The notes beneath the pieces were generated by a model that did not search any database, was not told the origin of the DNA, and was given only the letters and a program-made list of their open reading frames with translations. Source: Rhizobium albus (lineage in GTDB: Bacteria > Pseudomonadota > Alphaproteobacteria > Rhizobiales > Rhizobiaceae). From it: a stretch of 64,000 nucleotides of DNA. Location: assembly GCA_030160035.1 (NCBI GenBank), contig BSNO01000001.1, forward strand, positions 1,240,001 through 1,304,000, given 5' to 3'. The position numbers and the translations under genes were made by a program. This document shows positions 34,398 through 42,586 of the stretch, piece by piece (positions within the stretch are counted from its first letter, which is position 1; the number at the start of each line of letters is the position of its first letter).

Positions 34398-35969
34398 CTA
34401 GATGTTGCCGGCGCTGAGTTCCTTGGCGATGTGATCGGCCTGGCGGATTGCCAGCGCCACGATTGTCAGGGTCGGGTTTTCAGCCGCGCCCGTCGTGAAT
34501 TGCGAACCGTCCGAGATGAACAGGTTCGGGATGTCGTGGGTCTGGCCCCACTTGTTGACCACGCCGTCCCGCGCATTCTCCGACATGCGGTTGGTGCCGA
34601 GATTGTGCGTGGAGGGGTAAGGCGGCGTCGGGAAAGCCCGGGTCGCACCGACCGCCTTGTACATCTCGATCCCCTGTTTGTAGGCATGATCGCGCATGGC
34701 CACATCGTTCGGGTGGTCTGAGAAATGAACGTTCGGAGCCGGCAGGCCGTACTGGTCCTTCACCTCTGAATTGAGGGTGATGCGGTTCGTTTCCTGCGGC
34801 ATGTCCTCGCCCACGATCCACATGCCGGCCATGTTTTCGTATTGGTCGAGTGCGGAGGTGAACGAACGGCCCCAGCCACCCGGATCCAGGAAGGCTGCCA
34901 TGAAGGGCAGGCCGAGCGACAGGGTTTCCAACTCGTAACCGCCGACGAAGCCGCGTGATGGATCGTGGCGCGCCTCGTCCTGGACGATCCCGGCCATCGT
35001 CGTGCCGCGCCACATGCGCACTGGTTTGTCGAACACGGCATAGACCGATCCGGTGACGTGACGCATGTAGTTGCGGCCGACCTGGCCGGACGAGTTGGCA
35101 AGGCCATCCGGGAACATGTTGGAGGCGGAGTTCAAAAGCAGGCGCGGGCTTTCGATCGTGTTGCCGGCGACGGCGACCAGACGGGCCTTCTGCAGGTGCT
35201 GGTTTCCGTCCTTGTCGGCATAGACCACGCCGGTGACCTTGCCGCTATCGTCATGCTCGATCTTGATGACGTGCGACCGGTCGCGCACTTCGAGATTGCC
35301 CGTGGCTTCACCGGCCGGGATTTCGGTGTAGGCGGCCGACCATTTAGCGCCCCATTTGCAGCCCTGGAAGCAGAAGCCGGTCTGCTGGCAGGGCGTGCGA
35401 TCGCCGTCATCGCGGGTCTGGATCGCCATGCGCCCGGTGTGGACTTCCTTGTAGCCAAGCGCGAGCGCGCCTTTTTCAAAGACCTTGTAGTTGTTGTTGC
35501 CGGGCAGACCGGGGCGATTGCCGGTGCGCGTCACGCCGAGCTTTTCTTCCGCCTGATCGTACCACGGCGCCATTTCGTCGGCGTCGATCGGCCAGTCGAG
35601 CAGGTTTGCCCCGTCGACGCGGCCGTAATTGGTCAGCGCCTTCCATTCATGCGGCTGGAAGCGCAGCGACGCGCCGGCCCAGTGAATGGTGGTGCCGCCG
35701 ACCGCCTTCACGATCCAGGCCGGCAGGCCCGAAAAATCCTTGGCGACGCGCCAGTCGCCGCTGGTGGTGCGGGCATCGAGCCAGGAGAGCTGGCCGAAGG
35801 CATCCCACTCGTCATTGAGATAATCTTCCGGCAGGTGGCGTCCGCCGGCCTCCAGTGCCACGACCTTGACGCCCTTTTGGGCGAGTTCGTTTGCGAGCAC
35901 GCCGCCGCCGGCGCCGGTGCCCACGATGACGACGACGGAATCGTCGTTGAGATCAAATTTCGCAACCAT
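34398..35969 (-). CDS. GMC family FAD-dependent dehydrogenase, gluconate 2-dehydrogenase large-subunit type
   Basis: A 523-residue flavoprotein. It has FAD motif GTGAGGGVLANELA at the N-terminus, WIVKAVGGTTIHWAGASLR around the flavin, and a C-terminal NRMSENARDGVVNKWGQTHD plus LFISDGSQFTTG with catalytic histidine/asparagine positions of the GMC family. No signal peptide, so it is probably exported with its Tat-bearing small subunit encoded just upstream. It oxidises a sugar or polyol and passes electrons to the respiratory chain. The usual cytochrome c subunit is not encoded next to it. Confidence 0.92.
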   Translation of the reverse strand: MVAKFDLNDDSVVVIVGTGAGGGVLANELAQKGVKVVALEAGGRHLPEDYLNDEWDAFGQLSWLDARTTSGDWRVAKDFSGLPAWIVKAVGGTTIHWAGASLRFQPHEWKALTNYGRVDGANLLDWPIDADEMAPWYDQAEEKLGVTRTGNRPGLPGNNNYKVFEKGALALGYKEVHTGRMAIQTRDDGDRTPCQQTGFCFQGCKWGAKWSAAYTEIPAGEATGNLEVRDRSHVIKIEHDDSGKVTGVVYADKDGNQHLQKARLVAVAGNTIESPRLLLNSASNMFPDGLANSSGQVGRNYMRHVTGSVYAVFDKPVRMWRGTTMAGIVQDEARHDPSRGFVGGYELETLSLGLPFMAAFLDPGGWGRSFTSALDQYENMAGMWIVGEDMPQETNRITLNSEVKDQYGLPAPNVHFSDHPNDVAMRDHAYKQGIEMYKAVGATRAFPTPPYPSTHNLGTNRMSENARDGVVNKWGQTHDIPNLFISDGSQFTTGAAENPTLTIVALAIRQADHIAKELSAGNI

Positions 35970-35983
35970 GGTGCGCCTCCTCC

Positions 35984-36508
35984 CTACAGCCAGTTGATGT
36001 CGTCAAAGCCGCGCGACACGTAGCCGCCCTGGCTGTAGGACTCGCCCTCGTAACCGAAGAGCGGCCATACTTCCTTCTGGTTGTAGAGACCGGTGACGAG
36101 ACCGCCCCGGATCTTCTGGAAGAAGGCACTCTCCTCCATGCCTCGCAGCACCTCGACGCGGTCGCGTTCCCAGCCGATCGACAGGTAGTCCGCATGGCCC
36201 TTGCCGCGCGCGGCGGCGTCCAATGCGGCGATGCCGTCTTCGATTTCCTGGGAGCTGTCGGCGGTGTCGTAGCCCTTGACGGCGGTTGCGTAGAAATGGT
36301 CTGCGAGATGGTCGTGCGGGTAAATGTCACGTGCCATCTGGATCAGTGTCGCCATGCTTTCGGGCTTCACCGCCGTCGTTTCCATGGCCCATGCGGCACC
36401 GTTGCCGGCGACGAAGTCTGCGCCGACGACGAATGTCGCGCCGACAGCCACGGAGCGAGCGAGAAGCTCGCGCCGGGTCATGCCGGTTTTCGATAATGTC
36501 TCAGTCAT
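35984..36508 (-). CDS. Gluconate 2-dehydrogenase subunit 3 family protein (Tat-exported)
   Basis: A 174-residue small subunit. The N-terminus MTRRELLARSVAVGAT is a twin-arginine signal, and the middle region (ATLIQMARDIYPHDHLAD) is the hallmark of the family. It ends 15 bases before the GMC subunit start. The subunit anchors or chaperones the flavoprotein through Tat export to the periplasm. The start is MTETLSKTG at 36508; a start at the second methionine is also possible. Confidence 0.9.
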   Translation of the reverse strand: MTETLSKTGMTRRELLARSVAVGATFVVGADFVAGNGAAWAMETTAVKPESMATLIQMARDIYPHDHLADHFYATAVKGYDTADSSQEIEDGIAALDAAARGKGHADYLSIGWERDRVEVLRGMEESAFFQKIRGGLVTGLYNQKEVWPLFGYEGESYSQGGYVSRGFDDINWL

Positions 36509-36584
36509 GTCAGTCCTCCCTCAAAATTCTGGCTGACGGTCCGAGGCTCCACTCCTCGTCGCGGCAGCCGGCGAATGCGCGGCG

Positions 36585-36980
36585 CTACAGGTAGCGACCG
36601 CCGCGTTTCAGCACCTCGATCTGGTATCCATCCGGATCGGAAATGAAAAAGAAGCGTGCGATGACCTCGCCGGCAGGCGCGAAATCGACCAGCTTGCGGG
36701 GCGAGAGGCCCGCATTGGTCAAGCGCTTGTGCTCGGCTTCCAGGTCGTCGACCGAAAAGGCGAGGTGGCCGTAGCCATCGCCGAGGTCATAGGGCTCGGT
36801 GCGGCCCTTGTTGACGGTCAGTTCCAGCTCGAAGCCGGTCTCGTCATTCGACATGTAGACCAGCGTGAAGCTTTCGAAATCGAGACGATCGGCCACCTTC
36901 AGCCCGAAGGCCTGATCGTAAAATGCTACGGACCGCGCCTCGTCGAGTACGCGGATCATGCTGTGTATGGCTTTAGCCAC
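36585..36980 (-). CDS. VOC / glyoxalase I family protein (lactoylglutathione lyase-like)
   Basis: A 131-residue vicinal-oxygen-chelate protein. IHSMIRVLDEARSVAFY, FELELTVN and GHLAFSVDDLEA give the metal-binding His and Glu positions of glyoxalase I, and FISDPDGYQIEVL ends the fold. It starts with GTG at 36980, with GAAGGAGG at a good distance upstream. That ribosome site is complementary to a sequence at 37022-37031. Activity on methylglyoxal-glutathione is likely but not certain. Confidence 0.87.
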   Translation of the reverse strand: MAKAIHSMIRVLDEARSVAFYDQAFGLKVADRLDFESFTLVYMSNDETGFELELTVNKGRTEPYDLGDGYGHLAFSVDDLEAEHKRLTNAGLSPRKLVDFAPAGEVIARFFFISDPDGYQIEVLKRGGRYL

Positions 36981-36987
36981 TCTGGCT

Positions 36988-37031
36988 TCCCTCCTTCTTC
37001 CGATTCAATGATCGAAGTCTGGAAGGAGGGA
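36988..37031 (-). promoter_or_regulatory. Inverted repeat that can mask the ribosome site of the VOC gene
   Basis: TCCCTCCTTC at 36988-36997 (the complement of the Shine-Dalgarno) and GAAGGAGGGA at 37022-37031 form a perfect 10-bp stem with a 24-base loop in the mRNA leader, which would hide the ribosome site of the GTG-started gene at 36980. Effect on translation is inference. Confidence 0.45.
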
Positions 37032-37069
37032 CGACCCTTCAGGTAGTAGAATGCTACTACGCCGACTTT

Positions 37070-37363
37070 TTAAGCTGCCGCGGCGGCCTTGGTCTGCATC
37101 GGCGTGCGTCGATCCATTTCGATCAGGCATGCGCAGCGCAGCAGGGACGTGAAATTTTCCGGCTCGCCACGCAGTTCCAGAACTTCCGAATGCAGTTTCG
37201 ATACGAAAGCCGGCGTCGTCGAACCATCGCGCGCGGCGATCTCGTCGATGATGGCCCAAAAGGCACGTTCAAGCCGGATGCTGGTGCTCTGGCCGTTCAA
37301 CCGAAGCCTGCGCGTCACATATTCGTAGCGCGCTGGCTCCTGGCCCGCAAAAACCTGGCACAT
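37070..37363 (-). CDS. Ribbon-helix-helix domain protein
   Basis: A 97-residue small protein. RRLRLNGQSTSIRLERAFWAII is a ribbon-helix-helix start (strand then helix), followed by ARDGSTTPAFVSKL and the end SLLRCACLI, matching the RHH_4 family common in alphaproteobacteria. The ATG at 37363 follows GGGAGGAA. A 7-bp inverted repeat at 37384-37403 directly upstream could be its own operator. Targets are unknown. Confidence 0.82.
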   Translation of the reverse strand: MCQVFAGQEPARYEYVTRRLRLNGQSTSIRLERAFWAIIDEIAARDGSTTPAFVSKLHSEVLELRGEPENFTSLLRCACLIEMDRRTPMQTKAAAAA

Positions 37364-37602
37364 GATATTCCTCCCGCAAATGGCTCACCTGGCTGAAGGT
37401 GAGTTGCGCTGATGTTAGCGCCAAACCCGAGCGCGCACGACTCCGCCATTGGTGCATGTACGATCAAAACGGACGCGACATTCTTTCCCCACGCTTTCGT
37501 CAGGTGGGGTTGCGAATCGAGGTTGGATGCGGCTGCGGCAAGCGCGCGTCATTGCGGGCTTCTGCAAATGCCTCTCAAATTCATTTAAATATATGATTTT
37601 TA

Positions 37603-37631
37603 TTGACATTTTCTCCTGCGCTTTTTACTTC
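37603..37631 (+). promoter_or_regulatory. Promoter of the mntP riboswitch transcript
   Basis: TTGACA at 37603 and TACTTC at 37626 with a 17-base spacer, in an AT-rich stretch just ahead of the riboswitch. The -35 is perfect; the -10 is weak. Confidence 0.55.
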
Positions 37632-37745
37632 GGGCCATCGGGGAGTAGCCACCAAGCGATTTGGGGGCGCGTCAACACGATCGCCCTCATGGCGTGGCGC
37701 GTTCAGCCGGCAATGCCGGCCCGGCAAGACCGTGGGTATGACTGA
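37632..37745 (+). ncRNA. yybP-ykoY manganese riboswitch
   Basis: The mntP leader contains in order the conserved pieces of the yybP-ykoY class: GGGGAGTAGCC (37640-37650), GTCAACA followed by CGATCGCC (37671-), and GGCAAGACCGT (37723-), with complementary stems between them. These match the E. coli mntP leader pattern (GGGGAGTAGCC, GTCAACATAC, GGCAAGACC). The class binds Mn2+ and turns on manganese export. Its position directly upstream of mntP fits. The expression-platform mechanism is not clear from sequence. Confidence 0.88.
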
Positions 37746-37802
37746 CCGTTGGCGGACGGGCGGCACGTTCCCCCGATCTTCGATCCGTCTCTGGTTCTGC
37801 AC

Positions 37803-38375
37803 ATGTCTCCAGCAGCTGTTTTCTTCCTGTCCGTCTCCATGTCCGTCGACGCGTTTGCCGTCGCGGTGGGGCGAGGTACCGTGCTCGATCGCGCCCAATT
37901 GGGGCGTGCGCTGCGTATCGGGGCCGTGTTTGGTCTGGTCGAGGCGCTAACGCCGTTTCTCGGCTGGCTTGCCGGCATCGCTGCAAGTGACTGGGTGGCC
38001 CATGTGGATCACTGGCTGGCCTTCGGCCTGCTCGGACTGGTCGGCATCCACATGATCCACAATGCCTTCAGCCAGGAAGAAGGTGAGGGCGCCGAGCGCG
38101 CGGCCTCCGGCTCGTCGCTCGTCCTCATCGCGACAGCCTTCGGAACAAGCCTCGACGCCATGGCCGTCGGGCTGTCGCTCGCCTTCATCGACGTGGATCT
38201 TGCCGGGATCCTGGTCGTCTCCGCCGGCATCGGCATGGCGACCTTCGTAATGTCGACGGCGGGCGTGCTGCTCGGCAAAGCGATCGGCAACCGATTCGGC
38301 CGCTTTGCGGAAATGGCTGCCGGTGTCGTGCTCTGCGCGCTCGGCACGATGATCCTCATCGATCACATCGGCTAA
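37803..38375 (+). CDS. mntP: Manganese efflux pump MntP
   Basis: A 190-residue six-helix membrane protein with the two pseudo-repeats of MntP: SMSVDAFAVAVGRG and GTSLDAMAVGLSLAF, each with the conserved aspartate. The ATG at 37803 (MSPAAVFFLSV) begins the first helix. It exports Mn2+ and is controlled by the riboswitch upstream. Its 3' end overlaps the converging cysQ gene by four bases. Confidence 0.93.
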   Translation: MSPAAVFFLSVSMSVDAFAVAVGRGTVLDRAQLGRALRIGAVFGLVEALTPFLGWLAGIAASDWVAHVDHWLAFGLLGLVGIHMIHNAFSQEEGEGAERAASGSSLVLIATAFGTSLDAMAVGLSLAFIDVDLAGILVVSAGIGMATFVMSTAGVLLGKAIGNRFGRFAEMAAGVVLCALGTMILIDHIG

Positions 38376-39208
38376 ATTCTAGCCGGGCGTCCCCGGCCAA
38401 ACGCGATGAAGGGCGGGTTGGCGAAGGGGGCCGTGAAGCCTTGCGGGTCGTCCTCGCGTTTTTCGGGGCGCTTGCCATAGGTGAGGGGCGTGACTTCATC
38501 GGCAAGCGTTGTCCGCCCGCCGGCCGCGCGCAGCACGGCATCGCCGGCTGCCGTGTCCCACTCCATGGTGCGGGAAAAGCGCGGGTAGATATCAGCCTTG
38601 CCTTCCGCGAGGAGGCAGAATTTCAGTGACGAACCGATGCTGACGCAGTTCGTGATATCGCGACGGGCGAGATAGGCGTTGGTGTCCGGATCGCGATGCG
38701 ACCGGCTCGCCACCGCGACAGGACCGTCGCTACTTGACGTCGCCATCAACTGCGTCGTCCGCTCGGCTTTGTCATCCACATGATAGGCGCCTGCGTCGGA
38801 GCCGTAATAGGTCTGCCCAAGGGCCGGCGCGACGACCACGCCCACCGTCGGGCTGCCATGTTCGATCAAGGCGATGTTGACGGTGAATTCCGCGCGACCG
38901 GACACGAATTCGCGCGTGCCATCCAAGGGATCGACAAGAAAAAACCGCTGCCCGAGGTCCGCCGGCAGAACGCCCGCAGCCGCTGCCTCTTCGGCGACAA
39001 TCGGGATCTCGGGAAAGTGCGCGCGCAGGTCCGCCAGGATCAGTAATTCCGCAGCCGTATCGGCCTCGGTCACGGGGGAGCCATCGGATTTGCTGCGAAT
39101 TTCGTAGCCCTGCGCAAAGATGCTGACCAGAACCGTGCCTGCCGCCTGCGCAGCTTCGCGCATGGTGGCAAGCACCGCCGCGTGATCGATATCCTTCGTC
39201 TCACCCAT
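38372..39208 (-). CDS. cysQ: 3'(2'),5'-bisphosphate nucleotidase CysQ
   Basis: A 278-residue magnesium-dependent phosphatase of the inositol monophosphatase fold. VAEEAA, VDPLDGTREFV and WDTAAGDAVLRAAGG are the three metal-binding motifs, and GTREF is typical of CysQ. It removes 3'-phosphate from PAP formed during sulfation or sulfate assimilation. It overlaps cysC by eight bases, an informative pairing. Confidence 0.92.
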   Translation of the reverse strand: MGETKDIDHAAVLATMREAAQAAGTVLVSIFAQGYEIRSKSDGSPVTEADTAAELLILADLRAHFPEIPIVAEEAAAAGVLPADLGQRFFLVDPLDGTREFVSGRAEFTVNIALIEHGSPTVGVVVAPALGQTYYGSDAGAYHVDDKAERTTQLMATSSSDGPVAVASRSHRDPDTNAYLARRDITNCVSIGSSLKFCLLAEGKADIYPRFSRTMEWDTAAGDAVLRAAGGRTTLADEVTPLTYGKRPEKREDDPQGFTAPFANPPFIAFGRGRPARI

Positions 39209-39824
39209 GGGGCACCAGGCCCTGGTTCTTCAGGTGATCGACGACCTCGTCGGCCAGCGCCTCGGCGCCGGTGAGGGCCGTCTTGAGGTGAATGTCCGGA
39301 GACGAGGGTGCTTCATAGGGCGAATCGAGGCCGGTGAAGTTTGAGAGTTCACCGGCCAGTGCCCTGCGGTAGAGGCCTTTCGGGTCACGGCGTGCGCATT
39401 CCTCAAACGACGTGTCGACGAAAATCTCGATGAACTCGCCATCGGCCATGCGCGCCCTTGCTGCTTCGCGTTCCGATCCGAACGGAGAGATGAAGGCGAC
39501 GAGCACGATCAGTCCGGCGTCGCTCATCAAGCGCGCGACCTCGCTCACCCGCCGCATGTTTTCCACGCGGTCGGATGCGGAAAATCCAAGGTCGCTGCTC
39601 AAGCCGTGGCGCAGATTGTCGCCATCGAGCAGGAAGGTCTTGATGCCGGCCTGGTGCAGCCGGACTTGCACCAGATTGGCGATGGTCGATTTGCCAGAGG
39701 CGGACAGGCCCGTGAACCAGAGAACCGCCGGCTTCTGCCCCATCAGCCGCGCATGATCCGCCCGATTGAGCGTGGTTTTCTGCCACTGGATGACGTTGCT
39801 GCGCGGTGGAATGTCCTCAGCCAT
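39201..39824 (-). CDS. cysC: Adenylylsulfate kinase CysC
   Basis: A 207-residue APS kinase: P-loop GLSASGKST, then DGDNLRHGLSSDLGFS binding APS, and ARDPKGLYRRA. The N-terminal NVIQWQKTTLNRADHARL extension is common in stand-alone CysC. It makes PAPS from APS. No cysND is nearby, so this could serve sulfation rather than cysteine synthesis. Confidence 0.93.
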   Translation of the reverse strand: MAEDIPPRSNVIQWQKTTLNRADHARLMGQKPAVLWFTGLSASGKSTIANLVQVRLHQAGIKTFLLDGDNLRHGLSSDLGFSASDRVENMRRVSEVARLMSDAGLIVLVAFISPFGSEREAARARMADGEFIEIFVDTSFEECARRDPKGLYRRALAGELSNFTGLDSPYEAPSSPDIHLKTALTGAEALADEVVDHLKNQGLVPHG

Positions 39825-39830
39825 GCGTCT

Positions 39831-40292
39831 TCACTCCCCCTCATTCTGCACGCCGGACGATCCCGCACTCGCGCCGGCCGTCGCCTTTTTCAGCAGGGCG
39901 ACAAGGCTTGCGCGCTCCTCCGCGCTCAGGCCTTCCAACATCCGCTCCTGGACCTTCTGGACCGCAGGCATCATCGCCTCCAGAAGGTCTCGGCCCTTCT
40001 CGGTCAGGTAAAGTTCGCGCGCCCGTCGGTCCTTTTCGCTGACTTCGCGCCTTATCAGGCCCTTCGTCAGCAGCCGGTCGACCACCCCGCCGATCGTCAC
40101 GCGATCATAGGCGATCAGGCTGGACAGCGTCGCCTGGTCGATGCCTTCGTTCCGGGCGATCGCATAGATCGCCGCAAACTGAACCGGCGTCAGGTCGAAG
40201 CCGGCCGTCTGTGCTTCCTGCAGGAAAGTCGCGACGGAAATCTGGTTCATGCGCCGGATCAGGTGACCCGGCATTTCGTAAAGAGCCATCAT
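39831..40292 (-). CDS. MarR family transcriptional regulator
   Basis: A 153-residue winged-helix protein. QATLSSLIAYDRVTIGGVVDRLLTKGLIRRE is the recognition helix and following wing start (two adjacent parts), with DRRARELYLTEKGRDLLE closing the wing, the MarR signature. It is divergent from the TRAP binding-protein gene at 40511 and 7 bases upstream of cysC on the same strand. It may sense a phenolic or other small ligand and control the divergent gene. Confidence 0.9.
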   Translation of the reverse strand: MMALYEMPGHLIRRMNQISVATFLQEAQTAGFDLTPVQFAAIYAIARNEGIDQATLSSLIAYDRVTIGGVVDRLLTKGLIRREVSEKDRRARELYLTEKGRDLLEAMMPAVQKVQERMLEGLSAEERASLVALLKKATAGASAGSSGVQNEGE

Positions 40293-40510
40293 CGCTGCGT
40301 TCGCTCTGCCTGCAATCTCATGCCACCGTGCATAACAGTCTTACCCGAAGGGACAAGTAACCAGCGGCAAGGATTGGCGCGCTGTGCACGTCATGCACCA
40401 AAAATCCTGCCCCATGATGGTCTTAGGCTGTTGGCATGGCGCTCAGTGCCTGCTTATGTCCAACGACGAGCGCGGGCATTGGGAGTACCGCGCCAGGGAG
40501 GATATGGACT
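40293..40510. promoter_or_regulatory. Divergent promoter region, MarR gene / TRAP binding protein
   Basis: 218 bases without a gene. TTAC at about 40342 and GTAA at about 40357 give a weak interrupted inverted repeat that could be a MarR operator. GGGAGGA just before 40511 is the ribosome site of the plus-strand gene. No clear -10/-35 pair was recognised. Confidence 0.35.
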
Positions 40511-41560
40511 ATGACACGGACCACACGCATTCGCAGCCTGCTCGCAGGCGGCCTCGTTGCCTGCAGCGCGCTTCTCTCGGCAGGCATCGCCTCAGCACAG
40601 GAAGTGACGTTGCGGCTGCACCAGTTCCTGCCTGAGCAGGCGAACGTACCGGCCTACGTGCTGAAGCCGTGGATCGAGCGCGTTCAGGAAGCGTCCGACG
40701 GCCGCATCGCGATCGAGATGTATTCGGCGATGGCACTTGGTGGCACGCCTCCGCAGCTCATCGACCAGGCGCGTGACGGCGTGGTGGATATCGTCTGGAC
40801 GCTGCCGGGCTCCACACCGGGCCGCTTCCCGCAGGCGGAAGTGTTCGAACTGCCGTTCTTCTCCTCCGACGCCGAGGCGACATCGCGCGCTTACTGGCAG
40901 CTTTTCGAAGAGAACATGCAGGATACCGACTTCGCCGGCATCAAGATCCTCGGTACCTGGGTGCATGGCCCGGGCCTCGTCCATGTGAAGGGCGATGGTG
41001 TGCGCTCACTTGAAGACATGGCGGACCTGAAGCTGCGCGCGCCGACCCGCATGATCACGCAGCTCCTCGAGCAGATGGGTGCTGCGCCGATCGGCATGCC
41101 GGTTCCGGCCATTCCGGAGTCGTTGTCCAAGGGTGTCATCGATGGCGCCGTCGTGCCGTGGGAAGTGACGCCGTCCCTGCGTCTTTCGGAGCTCGTCGAC
41201 AGCCACACGGAGTTCGCCGGCACGCAGGCGTTCTACGTCGCGACCTTCGTGCTCGCCATGAACCAGGCTAAATACGACAGCCTCCCGGATGACCTGAAGG
41301 CCGTGATCGACGAGAACAGCGGGCTGGAATTCTCCGCTCTCGCCGGCAAGACGATGCAGGAATATGATGCACCGGCCCGCGCGATTGCCGAGGAAGCCGG
41401 CAATGAGATCATCGTGCTGGACGAGGCAGAGGTCGCACGTTGGGTCGAGGCATCGCAGCCTGTCGTCGACAGCTGGATCGCCGAGATGGACGGCCGCGGC
41501 CTGGACGGTCAGGCGATCGTCGATCGTGCCCGCACGCTGATCGAAGAAGCCACGCAGTAA
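40511..41560 (+). CDS. TRAP transporter substrate-binding protein without adjacent permease genes
   Basis: A 349-residue DctP-family protein with a signal peptide ending IASAQE. LRLHQFLPEQANVPAY begins the mature fold, and LKLRAPTRMITQLLEQMGA contains the ligand-binding arginine region. The ATG at 40511 has GGGAGGA upstream. No dctQ or dctM is in the vicinity; the only TRAP permeases in this window are 24 kb away. It belongs to the branch with FLPEQANVP, often linked to carboxylate or 2-oxo acid uptake, but the ligand is unknown. Confidence 0.9.
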   Translation: MTRTTRIRSLLAGGLVACSALLSAGIASAQEVTLRLHQFLPEQANVPAYVLKPWIERVQEASDGRIAIEMYSAMALGGTPPQLIDQARDGVVDIVWTLPGSTPGRFPQAEVFELPFFSSDAEATSRAYWQLFEENMQDTDFAGIKILGTWVHGPGLVHVKGDGVRSLEDMADLKLRAPTRMITQLLEQMGAAPIGMPVPAIPESLSKGVIDGAVVPWEVTPSLRLSELVDSHTEFAGTQAFYVATFVLAMNQAKYDSLPDDLKAVIDENSGLEFSALAGKTMQEYDAPARAIAEEAGNEIIVLDEAEVARWVEASQPVVDSWIAEMDGRGLDGQAIVDRARTLIEEATQ

Positions 41561-41575
41561 GAGACGGCGATACTG

Positions 41576-41601
41576 GCTGGCGCGTCTTTCGGCGTGCCAG
41601 C
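41576..41601 (+). terminator. Hairpin after the TRAP binding-protein gene, weak terminator
   Basis: Stem GCTGGCGCG (41576-41584) pairs with CGTGCCAGC (41593-41601) through one G-T wobble, loop of eight bases. The downstream sequence TTCTGCTCC is only partly T-rich. Confidence 0.45.
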
Positions 41602-41681
41602 TTCTGCTCCGGCATGAAATGCGACGCTTTGGCTGACCAAACTGCTTGCAGCCGATGGTCATGCCGTTATGTTGCACAACC

Positions 41682-42575
41682 ATGCACGATTTTCTCACCG
41701 TCAAGGAAGTTGCGGACCTTCTGAGGATCAAGGAGCGCAAGCTCTATGATCTGACCTCGGAAGGCGTTCTGCCGGTTACCAAGGTAACGGGAAAGCTGAT
41801 CTTCCCGCGTGATGCGCTGATGGCGTGGCTGCGAAAGAACACCGATTACGGCGCAGAACTATCGGCACTGCGCGACCATCCAGCCGTGGTCGCGGGCAGC
41901 CACGATCCGCTTCTCGATTGGGCGCTGCGCGCCTCCGGCAGCGAACTTGCCACCTATTACGACGGCTCGGCCGACGGGCTGAAGCGCATGAAGGCGGGGC
42001 AGGCGGTTGCCGCGGGCATCCATTTCCACCGGACGCCCGAGCAGGAAGCGAGCTCGAATGCCAATGAACGCCGCATCTCGCTTGACATGCACCACGAACC
42101 GGTCGTGCTCGTCGAATGGGCGAAGCGCAGCCAGGGCCTGATCATCAAACCCGAGCATGAAGCAGCCATCCGTTCGATCGCCGATATCGCCGGGCGACGC
42201 GTGGTCTTTCGCCAGGAGGGTGCCGGAAGCCAGGATCTGTTCCAGCTGCTGCTCGCCGAGGCGGGTCTTGCGCCCGGCCAGTTTACCCTGCTGCCCGATG
42301 TGGCGCGCAACCAGACGGATCTCGCCCAATCGGTCGCGCAGGGCGACGCGGATCTCGGCTTCGGGATCGCGGCCGTCGCACGCCAGCACAAGCTCGCCTT
42401 CGTGCCGATCACCGAAGAGCGGTTCGACCTCCTTGCCTGGCGACGGGATTTCTGCGGGCCGAGCTTGCAAAAGCTCTTCGCCTTCAGCCGCACACCGCAG
42501 TTTCAGGAACGTGCGGAACAGCTTGGCGGATATGATGTTTCCCAAACAGGAGCCATTCACTACAACGGCCCTTGA
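41682..42575 (+). CDS. Excisionase-type HTH fused to periplasmic-binding-like domain, probable oxyanion-sensing regulator
   Basis: A 297-residue cytoplasmic protein. Residues 1-50 are a MerR/excisionase-like helix-turn-helix (FLTVKEVADLLRIKERKLYDL, then VTGKLIFPRDAL). The rest is a PBP-like domain of the COG1910 type (GSHDPLLDWALRASG, FRQEGAGSQDLFQLLL, GDADLGFGIAAVA). ATG 41682 overlaps an imperfect palindrome GTTGCACAAC that may be an autoregulatory operator. Such one-component regulators are found near molybdate and tungstate genes, and here the next gene is a molbindin. Ligand is inferred. Confidence 0.86.
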   Translation: MHDFLTVKEVADLLRIKERKLYDLTSEGVLPVTKVTGKLIFPRDALMAWLRKNTDYGAELSALRDHPAVVAGSHDPLLDWALRASGSELATYYDGSADGLKRMKAGQAVAAGIHFHRTPEQEASSNANERRISLDMHHEPVVLVEWAKRSQGLIIKPEHEAAIRSIADIAGRRVVFRQEGAGSQDLFQLLLAEAGLAPGQFTLLPDVARNQTDLAQSVAQGDADLGFGIAAVARQHKLAFVPITEERFDLLAWRRDFCGPSLQKLFAFSRTPQFQERAEQLGGYDVSQTGAIHYNGP

Positions 42576-42586
42576 AAGGACCAGGC

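Noticed and set aside
37043-37060. GTAGTAG-AATG-CTACTAC hairpin as a terminator of the ribbon-helix-helix gene
   Set aside because: Only 7 bp and no T-tract on the minus strand; could be chance or part of the VOC leader structure.
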